Assembly (NCBI GenBank): GCA_019310385.1
Contig: JAFDEK010000003.1
Span: 1 to 64,000, forward strand
Direction of reading: 5' to 3'
Source of the DNA: Deltaproteobacteria bacterium
GTDB lineage: Bacteria; Myxococcota_A; UBA9160; UBA4427
Length of the DNA: 64,000 nucleotides
In this document: in pieces, positions 9,888 through 19,253 of the stretch
Position numbering within the stretch: the first letter of the stretch is position 1
How the letters are laid out: each line of letters starts with the position of its first letter
Notes under the pieces: generated by a model
Told to the model about the DNA's origin: nothing
Databases searched by the model: none
Seen by the model: the letters and a program-made list of their open reading frames with translations, nothing else
Translations under genes and position numbers: made by a program

Positions 9888-11974
9888 GAGATGCTCCGGT
9901 GGGCGCGCGCTATCGCGGCCCGGCGTCCCGACGCGCTCGCGTTCGGGTTCTGCACGCGGGTCTCGTAGTACATGCGTCGCAGGAGGGTGTGAACGGGGTT
10001 GTCGCGCTGGGAGCGCAGCTCCCGGATCAGCTCCCCGCTCTCGAGGGTCGCTTCGTAGAGGGGCAGGGCCTTGCTGCGGGCGTCGATCTTCCGCTCGAGC
10101 CTGGCCAGCCGGGTCTCGATGCGTTTGATTGCGCGTTGGGTGCTCAGAGTCCGGGCCGGTGCAGGCTCTAGCGAAGGGGCCGGCGCAGCCGGACCCGGAG
10201 CCGCGCTCCCATCCAGCTCCGCGAGCTGTCGCCGGGTAGCTGCAAACTGTTCCCGCAGCTCTTCCAGACTCTCTTCCAGCTCTTCCATGCCCGATCCCGC
10301 GGCGAAGCCCAGGTACATGAGGACGAGGTCGTCGCCGAGGGCCCGGCGCTGGGTGGCGAGCTCTTCGGAGCCGGGCTCTTCATGACGGATCCAGGCGTCG
10401 ACATGTCGCGAGCGCACGACCCGGTCGGCCAGGGGCCTCGCGAGCAGCAGATAGTCGTTGGAGCGTCCCCGCCGCTCGAGGGCGGCCGATAGGGAGGACC
10501 AGAGTCCGCCGTCGAAGGGAAAGACGCCGATCCCGGTGAGGTAGCGGTTCACCACCATCTCTTCCTCGGCGGAGCTCGTGCCGCTGCCGATGAACTTGAG
10601 GAAGGCGTCGCCATAGCCCTTGGCGCACTCGTAGGCGGCGAAGTAGGCCGAATCCGGGAGGAAGTCCGACTCCTGGGAGCCCGCGTAGCGCGCGAAGAAG
10701 GACAGGTAGCGGTCGTACATCTGGGCCGCGCTGCGGACGTATTCGTCCTTGCGCCCCACGCTCTCGAGGCTGCGCGCGAGATAGTAGTCGGAGATGTTGA
10801 GGGTGGTTTCCTGGATCTCCTGCCAGAGCCGGTGCATGGTGTCCACGTAGGCGTCGTAGCCGGCGCGCTCGAAGCCAGCCTCCTTCCACTCGTCCTTGTT
10901 GCGGACCTGGAAGAGCCGGTTGTAGAGGTCGATGGCGTCCCCGACGTCGAAAGGTGTCTCGACCGAGGGATCCACGCCGAGGCGCTGCTTGGCGGCGTAG
11001 AGCTCGCCGAGCTGACGCAGTACGCGCACGTAGACGGCGGCCTCGCCTTGCAGGGTCTCCGCCTGCTCGAGGGCCGTCTTGTAGGCGCCGCTCGCGACTT
11101 CGATGGCCTTGATGGTGCTCTCGCTCAGCCCTTCACTGGCCAGCAGCCCCCGCGCGCGCTCGTGGTACCTGCCGGCCTCGAAGAGCAGCAACGTGAAAGT
11201 CAGGCTGCCACCGTCGGACTCGCTGTCCTTGAGCCGGTTGACGATGTGTTCGACGTACTGCGCCGAGGAGGCCTCGGGAGGAATGACCTCGGGGTGCGCC
11301 CCGACTCGCCCGTTGTCGAGCATGCGGATGACTGCGGCCAGGGGGTCGAGATCGCGGTTCAGCCCCCGCTCCTGGCTGCGGATGAGAATCAAGCGAGAGA
11401 TGTTCTCGAACACGTAGGGGAGCGCGGAGACGAAGCCCGAGTTGGGGGACTGGCTCAGCGACAGGGCCTCGAGGGTGTCGAAGGAGGACTCGAGGGGAAC
11501 GACCACGTTCATCCAGAGGTCGAGGTTCTCGCGCACGAACTCCGTGGCGTTGCCCCGTTCCATGGCGTCGTGGGCGCGGATGTAGTGGTACCAGTAGCGG
11601 TCCTCGAAGCGGCCGCGGTCCTCGGCAAAGAAGTCGATGGTGTCGACGCTGCGGCTGAGGGCCTTGGAGTCCCGGGTGGAGAGATAGACGAGCAGATGGC
11701 CGACTGCCTTCCTGCGCACCTTCGCATCGTCGAGGGTCACCTTGCGGTCGTCGCCGGTTCCCAGGTAGTCGGAGAGGTAGGTGTCGAGGGAGACGCCGGC
11801 CTCCTTGCTGTACTCGTCCAGGCGTGCCTGTAGGGCGGCGGCATCGGCGGACGAGTACACGTAGGCGAAATCGAGGTAGTCGGCCCAGCGTTCCGGATCT
11901 TGCAGGGATCCCAGGGCGGGGCCGGCTGCGAGCAGTCCGATCGCCGCGGCGATGATCGTGAGAGTTCGGGTCAT
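9884..11974 (-). CDS. large periplasmic helical protein, unknown function
   Basis: Protein of about 696 residues with a Sec signal peptide (MTRTLTIIAAAIGLLAAGPALG). The mature chain is helix-rich with TPR-like pairs, for example around GDAIDLYNRLFQVRNKDEW, but I see no clear consensus. Two coiled-coil segments lie near the C-terminus (MEELEESLEELREQFAATRR and KRIETRLARLERKID), separated by a Pro/Ala-rich linker. ATG 11974 gives a proper signal peptide; longer in-frame starts overlap the TonB-like gene. It is coupled by a four-base overlap to the following lipoprotein gene and is probably a scaffold of the envelope complex encoded by this operon. Confidence 0.72.
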   Translation of the reverse strand: MTRTLTIIAAAIGLLAAGPALGSLQDPERWADYLDFAYVYSSADAAALQARLDEYSKEAGVSLDTYLSDYLGTGDDRKVTLDDAKVRRKAVGHLLVYLSTRDSKALSRSVDTIDFFAEDRGRFEDRYWYHYIRAHDAMERGNATEFVRENLDLWMNVVVPLESSFDTLEALSLSQSPNSGFVSALPYVFENISRLILIRSQERGLNRDLDPLAAVIRMLDNGRVGAHPEVIPPEASSAQYVEHIVNRLKDSESDGGSLTFTLLLFEAGRYHERARGLLASEGLSESTIKAIEVASGAYKTALEQAETLQGEAAVYVRVLRQLGELYAAKQRLGVDPSVETPFDVGDAIDLYNRLFQVRNKDEWKEAGFERAGYDAYVDTMHRLWQEIQETTLNISDYYLARSLESVGRKDEYVRSAAQMYDRYLSFFARYAGSQESDFLPDSAYFAAYECAKGYGDAFLKFIGSGTSSAEEEMVVNRYLTGIGVFPFDGGLWSSLSAALERRGRSNDYLLLARPLADRVVRSRHVDAWIRHEEPGSEELATQRRALGDDLVLMYLGFAAGSGMEELEESLEELREQFAATRRQLAELDGSAAPGPAAPAPSLEPAPARTLSTQRAIKRIETRLARLERKIDARSKALPLYEATLESGELIRELRSQRDNPVHTLLRRMYYETRVQNPNASASGRRAAIARAHRSIS

Positions 11975-12000
11975 CCTTCGCTCGACTCCTATCGTGGCCG

Positions 12001-13509
12001 CTACTTCAAGCATGCAAGGGCGTGCGCCAGCTCGTCGCAGCGATTGGCCTCGGTTCTGGAGGGGGCTCGTTCGATCCACATCAGGAATGCGTTGAGATTT
12101 TTGGTCTCCACGAATCGGTAGGTCCCCGCCGGACTTACGCATTCCTTCTGCGTCGTTACGGCAGCTACCAGCTTCTGCTTGAGCGAATCCTCCTCGCGGT
12201 CCGTGGCGCAGCTGGCCAGGGAGGCCAGGGGCACGCCGCGCAGCTGGGCGCTCTCGCGGCCGCTGCCCGCGGGAGCGGCCGCGTGCTCCACTGCGCTCCG
12301 GCGGCTCGCCAGGCCACGGGGGGCCAGCGATGGCTGGGGGGTCCCGCCCAGGGTCGGGATGGGGAGGCTGCCCGTGGCAGCGCGACGCGATGTCTTGCGG
12401 GCCGCGGGTGCCGTGGGGCGAGCGGCGGTCCTGGAGGGCGCGGGAGCGCTGTGCGCGCTGGGCTGCTGTGCCAGGGCCAGGTCGAAGGCGGGAGCCGGCT
12501 TCGCGGGGTGGGAGCGAAGGTCTGGCGCCGTCGTCGGGGCCGACTGCCGACGCGATACGGCTGAAGAGCGGTCGGTGGTGGGGAGTGGCAGCGCGGTGGC
12601 GGCGGGCAGCGGCTCGATCCCGGGCCTGCGGCGAGCCGTCGCGAAGGCCTCGGGAGTCACCCGCTCCGCGCGCGTCGGCGCCGGCCGGGAGCTCCTGGGC
12701 GCTGCGCTCGCTGCGGCGGCGACGAGGTCCACCTTTGTCCGCTGGTGCCGCTCGGGCCGGGGCGCGTCGGCGCGAGCCTCACGCGTGCGCCGGGGAAGGG
12801 GAGCGGGGGCTGCCGCGGGCGTAGGCGCGACTGGATTCACCCGAGCCCGCGCGCGTTCGGCGAGCTGCGGTGCAGGGGCCCGGCGAGTCGGCTCGGGGGC
12901 CGGCGTCGGCGTGGCGGGCTTGCTCAGGGCGTCGATTCGCAGCTTCGGTCGCGGGAGGGGCTGATGGCGTGCCAGAGTCTCAGGGCGTGGGGTGGGACGC
13001 GAGACCTTCCGTGCCGGCTCGGGGAGCGTGGGCGGCGGCGCGATCTCGACCTTCAGCGGGGGCTTCGCCTTCGCGACCTTCTGTGGCGGAGGCGGCTTCG
13101 GAAGCGGGGGCGGCTCCGCCTTCGCGAGGGGGGGTGGCTCGGGCTCGGGGGGCGGCGGCACGGCCTCGACCCTCAGCGGGGGCTTCGCCTTCGCGAGCTC
13201 CGGGAGGGGCTCGGGCTCGACGGGCGAGGACTGGAGCATCACGACCTGGATGTCGGAGGAGTCCAGCGAGGGGCGCTGGAGATTGTGGACGAAGGCGAGG
13301 ATGACCAGCAGGCCGATGACCGCGCTCGGCACGGGGGCCAGCAGCCGTTGCAGGGGCGACAGCTCCTGCTCGCCTGCGAGCTCGCGCCCCGCCCGGCGCA
13401 GTCCCACCCACAACGGATCCGGGTACTCGGGATGGCGATGAAGCTCGCCGGCCAGCCGGATGCGCGCCGCGCCGTAGCCGTAGCGCTGTTGAATCCGCCA
13501 GTCCGACAT
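12001..13509 (-). CDS. TonB-like membrane-anchored Pro/Ala-rich protein
   Basis: Protein of 502 residues with a cytoplasmic N-terminus of about 58 residues, one membrane anchor (VPSAVIGLLVILAFVHNL, about 59-76) and a long periplasmic Pro/Ala/Arg/Lys-rich spacer (PEPLPELAKAKPPLRVEA and repeats of it) spanning roughly 330 residues. This is the layout of TonB or TolA, which transmit ExbB/ExbD motion across the periplasm. The C-terminal 70 residues are not a recognisable TonB domain; they hold four cysteines (ASCATD, KECVS, NRCDE, LACLK). The gene is five bases from the ExbD-like gene. The TonB-like role is inferred from layout and neighbours, not from a domain match. Confidence 0.7.
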   Translation of the reverse strand: MSDWRIQQRYGYGAARIRLAGELHRHPEYPDPLWVGLRRAGRELAGEQELSPLQRLLAPVPSAVIGLLVILAFVHNLQRPSLDSSDIQVVMLQSSPVEPEPLPELAKAKPPLRVEAVPPPPEPEPPPLAKAEPPPLPKPPPPQKVAKAKPPLKVEIAPPPTLPEPARKVSRPTPRPETLARHQPLPRPKLRIDALSKPATPTPAPEPTRRAPAPQLAERARARVNPVAPTPAAAPAPLPRRTREARADAPRPERHQRTKVDLVAAAASAAPRSSRPAPTRAERVTPEAFATARRRPGIEPLPAATALPLPTTDRSSAVSRRQSAPTTAPDLRSHPAKPAPAFDLALAQQPSAHSAPAPSRTAARPTAPAARKTSRRAATGSLPIPTLGGTPQPSLAPRGLASRRSAVEHAAAPAGSGRESAQLRGVPLASLASCATDREEDSLKQKLVAAVTTQKECVSPAGTYRFVETKNLNAFLMWIERAPSRTEANRCDELAHALACLK

Positions 13510-13514
13510 GCTGC

Positions 13515-13982
13515 TCAGGATGGCTCGGTGCTGCGCGACACGAGCGCACGCCGGCGGCTGGGCCAGAGCTCCTCGATCAGGGCGGCTGCGTTCAGCATGT
13601 CCTGGCTTCGCGAGTCTTCATGGGGAGCCAGCAGGGGCTTCGTGTCCTCGGCCGCACGCAGGCCCAGCAGTCGCTCGCGCAGCTCGGTGATCGCGAGGCG
13701 GGGGCTCTCGTCGCTCGCTGCATGCCCGGACGCGAGGAAGAGCTCGAAGGGGCTCACCTGTGCGGAGTCCGGTGGATGCACACGGAGCTGCCAGAGATCG
13801 GCCGCGCCGGTCGCGAGGGTGTCGGTCGCTTCCGAGCCGATCCGGGGTACCACCATCTCTCCCAGGTTGGGTGAGCTCACGTCGACACTGCTCGAGAGCT
13901 GGGTCATGGCGATCAGGGAGAGGAAGGCCAGGTCCACGAAGGAGAAGAGCCAGGAGGGAGCGTTGCCGGTGTCTGCTGACAT
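13515..13982 (-). CDS. ExbD/TolR-like protein
   Basis: Protein of 155 residues with a short cytoplasmic N-terminus, a single membrane segment and a periplasmic domain. The membrane segment SFVDLAFLSLIAMTQL keeps the acidic residue after the FxD pattern that carries protons in ExbD and TolR. ATG 13982 was chosen because AGGAAGG lies five to six bases upstream; 14000 is an in-frame alternative without a site. It immediately precedes the TonB-like gene. With the ExbB-like protein at 8651-9289 this gives a full three-part proton-driven motor within one gene run. Confidence 0.75.
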   Translation of the reverse strand: MSADTGNAPSWLFSFVDLAFLSLIAMTQLSSSVDVSSPNLGEMVVPRIGSEATDTLATGAADLWQLRVHPPDSAQVSPFELFLASGHAASDESPRLAITELRERLLGLRAAEDTKPLLAPHEDSRSQDMLNAAALIEELWPSRRRALVSRSTEPS

Positions 13983-14044
13983 CGCCTTCCTTTCGTCCAT
14001 TCGTGTGCGCAGCTGAACCGGCGGCGCCTGCGCGGGTCAACGTT

Positions 14045-15604
14045 TCAAGGAGTGGGCGGCGTCGTCGGCATCTGTTGGAATGCAATCAGGCTCTTGAGGT
14101 CGCTCTCGACGGTGCTCAGGCCCTGGTTCGGTAGCACCAGGGGGAACTGCCTTACCGCCTCGTCCTCGTCGTGGTGGAGGGCGAGATAGTTGAGCACGAT
14201 GGCCTCGGCGAGGAGCTCCGGTGCGTTGCTGATCGCGGTGGCGTTGCTCACGGCCGATCCCGAGCTGCTGAAGTGGCCGATCTGCTGAGAGCTCGCGTTG
14301 CGCAGGGCCGGCCGGGCCGTGGGGCTGTAGAGCAGGAAGAAGACCGAGGCCGTGCTCGAGTTGTCGCCCTTCCAGATGCCCTTGTTGCGCCCCTCGGCGG
14401 AGGTGTCGATCTGACCGTTGGAGGCCACGGAGCCGTCGCTGAAGACGTAGATCATCAGCTCGCGCCCCATCTTGGCGGCAAACTCGAGCATGGCGCCCAT
14501 GGTCTGGCCGGCCATGAAGTCCCGGGTCTCGCCCGTGGCGCGGGTGCTGTCGTGGTAGTCGTAGCCGCCGAAGCTGAGGGTGCCGGCGCCCGCGTGCCCC
14601 TCTACCACCAGCTTCATCACCGATGCGGTCGGGGCGAAGTAGCGCGCGCCCTGGCCGTTGTCGGTGAGCTCACCCATGCTGAAGATGCTGCTGAGGTCTC
14701 CCACGATCGAGGGGTCCTGGAGCGGGTCGAGGCAGGCGGGGTTGCCGTAGGTCTGGATGAGCTGGGCGCTCTGGGTGTAGGACTGGCTGATCAGCCCCTC
14801 GACGATGGTGTCCTCGTTCAGCCTGGCGAGCTGGGCGTCACTGATCTCCGTGATGGAGTTCATCACGCGGTTGGAGCCCTGGGGACCGAGCAGGCTCGCG
14901 AGCTTCCCCGTGTCGACCAGGCCCGTTACGTCGCTCGGGCGGTCGATCTTGGTCGGACGTACGGCCGGGTCGATCATGTGCTCGGGCGCCAGGGAGCGTC
15001 CGCCGGATTCGCTGTTCCGCATTCCGACGAGGCTCACGAGGTTTCCGTTGGCTCCCGCCTTGTTGATTCCGTAGACGGGGTTGTGAGGGTTGTTGCTCGT
15101 ATCGTTGAGCGAGCGCGCGCAGAGCACGGCGCCGTTCGTGTTGAGCAGTGTCGTGGGCGTGGCCCGGTTCTTGATTCCAGCGAGAAAGGCGCTGTCCTCG
15201 TGGAAGGCGAGGCCGAGCTCCCGGTTGACGACGGGCAGGACGGACTGCATGGGCGTCATCTCCTCCGGCAAGCCGAGCTTCTCGTAGCCCTGCACCGAGA
15301 GGAAATCCTCCTGGCCACCCTGGCCGCCCACGAGCACGTTCGAGCCCGCCACGCTGGCGCCGCCGGCGAGGTCGATGCAGACGAAGGGGATCTTGTCGCC
15401 GCCGGGCGGTGCCACGCCGCAGCCCACCGCCTGGGCGTAGGCGTCGTGGGAGCGCCCCAGCAGTCCGAAGAGGGTCGGCGAGAGTACCGCCGCCGTGCCG
15501 GTCGCAAGGCCCTGGGCGAGGAAGTCCCGGCGCGTGACGGGACCTCTGTGCCCCTCGTGACGCATGGGGCCGATGCTTTCGAGGTCGAGGATCTTTCTGC
15601 TCAT
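14045..15604 (-). CDS. DUF1501 family protein with Tat signal
   Basis: Exported protein of about 519 residues. The twin-arginine signal is clear: TRRDFLAQG followed by a hydrophobic stretch and an AYAQ cleavage region near residue 58. The body fits the DUF1501 (alkaline phosphatase-fold-like) family: FVCIDLAGGAS at the start of the mature region, GGYDYHDSTRATGETRDFMAGQ, and a later conserved YVFSDGSV. In Planctomycetes such proteins are paired with heme-binding proteins, as here. ATG 15604 is preferred over GTG 15613. The reaction is unknown; metal-dependent hydrolysis is possible but not shown. It lies between the LamG-cytochrome lipoprotein and the ExbD-like gene. Confidence 0.78.
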   Translation of the reverse strand: MSRKILDLESIGPMRHEGHRGPVTRRDFLAQGLATGTAAVLSPTLFGLLGRSHDAYAQAVGCGVAPPGGDKIPFVCIDLAGGASVAGSNVLVGGQGGQEDFLSVQGYEKLGLPEEMTPMQSVLPVVNRELGLAFHEDSAFLAGIKNRATPTTLLNTNGAVLCARSLNDTSNNPHNPVYGINKAGANGNLVSLVGMRNSESGGRSLAPEHMIDPAVRPTKIDRPSDVTGLVDTGKLASLLGPQGSNRVMNSITEISDAQLARLNEDTIVEGLISQSYTQSAQLIQTYGNPACLDPLQDPSIVGDLSSIFSMGELTDNGQGARYFAPTASVMKLVVEGHAGAGTLSFGGYDYHDSTRATGETRDFMAGQTMGAMLEFAAKMGRELMIYVFSDGSVASNGQIDTSAEGRNKGIWKGDNSSTASVFFLLYSPTARPALRNASSQQIGHFSSSGSAVSNATAISNAPELLAEAIVLNYLALHHDEDEAVRQFPLVLPNQGLSTVESDLKSLIAFQQMPTTPPTP

Positions 15605-15672
15605 CGGGTTCACCTGTTCCTGGATCCGGTTCGTTGCGGCCCGGCGCTCGGGACTTGGGGTCTCATCTCAGT

Positions 15673-17835
15673 TCAGTGGAGGGTGATCGCCGCGCTGCTC
15701 AGCAGCGCCGCGCAGGCTCCCTTTACCGACGATTGGGTAAAGGTGGGGTCGCACGCGGGCTGGCCCGTGCCGCCGCAGTCGTTCGGCAGGCCGATCAGGA
15801 GCCGATCGAGAATGTCCTGGAGACTCGCGCGGCTCGGCTGGGTCGTGAGGTCGCCCGGTGTCATTTGAGCGATCAGGGCGTCGATGACGAAGCTGCGCTT
15901 GGCGGCCGAATCGAAGGCGGCGCTGGGCATGGCGTTCCAGCTGAAGACCGGGTCGATGCCGAAGAAGTCGTCCCGCAGGCTCGGGTCGTCCACCATCTCG
16001 TCGCAGTACTCGAGGGAGAGCTTCGCGATGCCCACCTGGTGGGAGGAGACGAAGGAGCGTGCGTCGTGGCCCGCAGGCAGGGACTGCGCGAGGTCGAGGG
16101 ACACCGTCTGGAACTCGGGCTGGTTGTCGAAGGGATAGTCGGCGGGGCTCACGCCAACCAGCGCGGCCATGCTGTCCGCGATGCGCCGGAAGTCGCGCAC
16201 GCCGATCCGCGGCAGCGGATCCGCGACGCTGTTGTCCGGGGGCTCGGTGAGCACGGGCTCCTCTTCGCGGTCGCTGTATTCGCCGAGCTGCTCGAAGACG
16301 AGGGTGAAGCGGTCGTCGACCGGGCCGAGCTGTTTCTCGACGATGGAGCACTGACGCGAGAGCTGGTCATTCGAAGCGGCCGTGACCCGATTCATGGTCC
16401 TGAAGGCCTGCCCGGCCAGGGACGTTACGCCATTGACCGAAATGCGGAGGTCCCTGACCCGAATGCCGGCGCTGTCGGTGTTCAGGGTGGGTTGGCAGAA
16501 GAGGTAGCTGTTGTCGTCGAACTCGACGACGGACATCTCGATCTCGCTTTCGGCACCCAGCCACTGGCTGACGTCGAAGTCGATGCTCACGCGCCTTCCG
16601 ACACCCGCCAGGTAGTTCTGCTGTACGAGCTCGGGGGTGAGGGCTTCGTTGTAGATCGCCACCATGCGGAACTGGCCCTGCCAGGGGTTGTCGCCGCCCG
16701 TATCGCTGCCCAGCATGAGCCGGTGGTTGGGGTCCCAGGTCCACAGGCGTCCCGGTCCATTCTCGTCGAAGTCGTCGGTGAATACACCGTTGACGTAGAT
16801 GCGCCGCCCGAGGTATTGGTCGTAGGTGAGCACCACGTGCTGGAGCGTTGCCTGGGCGTCTTCGTCGGCATTATATGTGCGCAGGGAGGGGCTTCCGCTG
16901 TTGCGGATGTCGGCCGCCATGCTCCGGCCGCGAAAGTCGTAGGTGTACTGCACCTGACCCAGGGTGAAGTTGCGACTGTTGTTGTTCGAGTAGCTCACGA
17001 TGACACTCGGGCCTTCCTGGACGATGTTCTCGGGGGCCACCCAGGCTTCGATCGTGTAATGGTCGGCGCCGGTTCCGGGCTGGGCGATGCTCTCGTATAG
17101 CCTGCGGCTCGCGTCCCGGCCGGCGATCGCGGCACCTCCCTCGTTGATCTCGATTCCGTAGCTCGACATCCAGTCCACGTCTTCGAGCTGGAGGTCCACG
17201 GCGGGGGCGATACCGCTGGTGTCGTGGGCGACGTTGCCGCTCCCCTCCTTGAAGTCGTAGAAGGCGAGCAGATTGCGTCGGTAACGGCCTTCGACCTCGT
17301 CTTCGGTGCCGTCAGCCAGGGAGAGCTCGCTGCTGCTGAGGGCCTCCACGCTGATGCCGGCGTCGAGGCTGCCCCCGGCGAGCTCGATGGCCTGGCCCCA
17401 GGCCTGGACCGCGGCGAGCATGGCCGCGCCGTCGGCGATGCAGTTGGACCAGCAGTGGTGGAAGTCGCCGGCCAGGCGGCGCACCACGCGGGAGCTGGGC
17501 GGCACGCTGAGGTTGATCTTGTTCGTGGTCATCGCAGCCTGGTGTGCGGACACGGGGGAGGGGTGTGCGATGGCGGGCGAGCCGCGGCCGCCGCCGTCGT
17601 GGCATTCGGCGCAATACTCGCGAAGCATGGGATAGACGGTCGCCTCGAAGGTGACGACGTTGATCGAATCCGACAGACCCGGTGAGACGCCCGGACCGGT
17701 CAGGTCGAAGTTCGGCGGCGACTGCTGGTTGCCTCCCGAGTAGTCGCCACAGCCTGCGAGCAGGGCCGCCAGGGCGATGGCGAGCAGGGCTCGTGTCCCG
17801 CGAGCACTGATCCGACGGTTGGGGTCGACTGTCAT
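15673..17835 (-). CDS. lipoprotein with c-type heme motif and LamG domain
   Basis: Protein of about 720 residues. A lipoprotein signal ends LLAGC at about residue 28 (RALLAIALAALLAGCGDYSG). A single c-type heme site, YCAECHD, lies about 55 residues further on and is followed by a candidate distal region. A LamG/concanavalin-like sandwich runs from about residue 185 to 400 (NLLAFYDFKEGSG, HYTIEAWVAP, YVNGVFTDDFDENG, FRMVAIYNEALTPELV). The remaining C-terminal part is unassigned. ATG 17835 has GGAG upstream; the open frame continues further into the next gene but lacks a sensible start there. The fusion of heme and LamG recalls the planctomycete cytochrome-type proteins that accompany DUF1501. 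It probably acts at the outer membrane. Confidence 0.8.
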   Translation of the reverse strand: MTVDPNRRISARGTRALLAIALAALLAGCGDYSGGNQQSPPNFDLTGPGVSPGLSDSINVVTFEATVYPMLREYCAECHDGGGRGSPAIAHPSPVSAHQAAMTTNKINLSVPPSSRVVRRLAGDFHHCWSNCIADGAAMLAAVQAWGQAIELAGGSLDAGISVEALSSSELSLADGTEDEVEGRYRRNLLAFYDFKEGSGNVAHDTSGIAPAVDLQLEDVDWMSSYGIEINEGGAAIAGRDASRRLYESIAQPGTGADHYTIEAWVAPENIVQEGPSVIVSYSNNNSRNFTLGQVQYTYDFRGRSMAADIRNSGSPSLRTYNADEDAQATLQHVVLTYDQYLGRRIYVNGVFTDDFDENGPGRLWTWDPNHRLMLGSDTGGDNPWQGQFRMVAIYNEALTPELVQQNYLAGVGRRVSIDFDVSQWLGAESEIEMSVVEFDDNSYLFCQPTLNTDSAGIRVRDLRISVNGVTSLAGQAFRTMNRVTAASNDQLSRQCSIVEKQLGPVDDRFTLVFEQLGEYSDREEEPVLTEPPDNSVADPLPRIGVRDFRRIADSMAALVGVSPADYPFDNQPEFQTVSLDLAQSLPAGHDARSFVSSHQVGIAKLSLEYCDEMVDDPSLRDDFFGIDPVFSWNAMPSAAFDSAAKRSFVIDALIAQMTPGDLTTQPSRASLQDILDRLLIGLPNDCGGTGQPACDPTFTQSSVKGACAALLSSAAITLH

Positions 17836-17882
17836 CGGGGGGTCTCCGGCTACTTCGCGATCGACGATCAGGGCTTCCACGA

Positions 17883-19103
17883 TCAGGGATTGTCCATGCA
17901 GTAGATGGCGGTCTGAGCGAAGACTTCCTGCATGCTGTAGTCCTGCTCGAAGAGGGTCGCGATGTCCGATACGGCCTGGCGGTCGGTGGGGTTGCCCGGG
18001 GGCCGGAAGCAGATCTGTTCGAAGACCTGCTCGACCTTGCACAGGGAGAAGGCCCGGCTGCCCGCGACTTCGGCGCCCATGGTCTTGGCGCCGTAGCCGC
18101 CCGAAGTGGGGCCTCGCCAGCCCAGGGTCGAGCGCGGGCCCGCGCGCCAGAAGTTGTCCCAGCGATTGTCGGTGGTGATGTAGCCGAAGGGGAAGGTCGA
18201 CGCGTTGATGAGGTACTTCTCCTGTACCTCGCCGCGGGTGTGGACGACACGCTCCTGCTCGTCGTCCCATTCGAAGTAGGCGAAGGCCTGGGTCATGGGG
18301 TCCATGCCCGTGTGGCAGCCGAGGCAGGTGCTGAAGAAGATGTCGCTGTCGCCGCCAGGGCTGCGGGGCACATCCTGGCGGATGCGGTCCGCGGGTCGTG
18401 TGTCGTCCCACAGGTCTTCCATGTCGCGGCAGAGGTAGTTCATTGCGAGGTAGCGGAACATGCGCCGGTTGGTTCCGGCGCGGAAGAAGGCCATGCCGGC
18501 CGCGCGGGTGGTCATGACCCCCGCGGCCTCCTCCGCCATGATCTGGGAGTCGGGCAGGGTGGACTGCTCCCGCTTGACCAGGAGCGTGTCGTCGCTGAGG
18601 TCGATGTGGCGTTCCTGGAGCTCGAGGTAGTGGTCATTGTCGGTGTGGGAGTAGTCGCTGGGCACGACGCCCTGCGCTCCCGTGTAGATGACGTCTCCGG
18701 TGAGCACGTCGGTGAAGGGCTCGTCGTCGCGGATGATGCCAATGACGGTCGCCGTGTAGTCGTTGAGATCGGCGTAGACCGTCTGCTCTTCGTTGGTCCA
18801 CGGCGTGACGAAGTTCCTGAGGGCCGAGTTGTAGAAGACCGGATTGCTCATGGCGATGTCGGCCGCGCCCCGGGCGTTGGCATTCTCGATGGCCTGAGCC
18901 ATGTCGTTCAGTACCTGGGCCGAAGGCGGAACGCCGACCAGGCGATCGTGCATCCACTTGGCCTTGACCTTGGACACCTCGATGTCTGCCGTGGCGACCG
19001 CTCCGAGCAGCAGGCCCGGGAGTAGCAGGCCGAGGATCGTGTGAGTGCCGACCCTGCCGGGGCTCGAAGTGGGGGTTCGCTTGTTCTGGACGAGTCGCGT
19101 CAT
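17883..19103 (-). CDS. exported single-heme c-type cytochrome-like protein
   Basis: First gene of the eight-gene minus-strand run. The protein has about 406 residues with a signal peptide (GTHTILGLLLPGLLLGAVATA). One c-type heme motif, STCLGCHTGMDPM, resembles the CxxCH-x-x-MDP motif of the DUF1588/DUF1592-type cytochromes, with the Met a likely distal ligand. The rest is not recognisable to me. ATG 19103 was chosen for the signal peptide; an in-frame start at 19193 would add a 30-residue basic leader. Forty-seven bases separate it from the LamG lipoprotein gene, so they are probably co-transcribed. Electron transfer is inferred from the heme motif. Confidence 0.75.
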   Translation of the reverse strand: MTRLVQNKRTPTSSPGRVGTHTILGLLLPGLLLGAVATADIEVSKVKAKWMHDRLVGVPPSAQVLNDMAQAIENANARGAADIAMSNPVFYNSALRNFVTPWTNEEQTVYADLNDYTATVIGIIRDDEPFTDVLTGDVIYTGAQGVVPSDYSHTDNDHYLELQERHIDLSDDTLLVKREQSTLPDSQIMAEEAAGVMTTRAAGMAFFRAGTNRRMFRYLAMNYLCRDMEDLWDDTRPADRIRQDVPRSPGGDSDIFFSTCLGCHTGMDPMTQAFAYFEWDDEQERVVHTRGEVQEKYLINASTFPFGYITTDNRWDNFWRAGPRSTLGWRGPTSGGYGAKTMGAEVAGSRAFSLCKVEQVFEQICFRPPGNPTDRQAVSDIATLFEQDYSMQEVFAQTAIYCMDNP

Positions 19104-19253
19104 GTCCTGGCCCTGTTCTCCTCGTCGGCGCACGCGTTCCCGGGGCGAAGCGCTGCGCTTCACCTGCTTCGTCCCAGTCTTCCTCTCTGACAATGGAAGG
19201 CCCCGGGGTGTGCCGTACGGTGATTAACAATCGTCGATCTTTCGGAACTGTTC

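Noticed and set aside
11974..12142. Longer N-terminal start for the large periplasmic protein
   Set aside because: A start at 12142 would overlap the TonB-like gene and bury the clear signal peptide that begins at 11974.
15673..18411. A single 912-codon protein spanning the LamG lipoprotein and part of the upstream cytochrome gene
   Set aside because: The upstream part is Arg/His/Pro-rich antisense-like sequence in the wrong frame of the cytochrome gene; the lipoprotein signal and ribosome site place the start at 17835.
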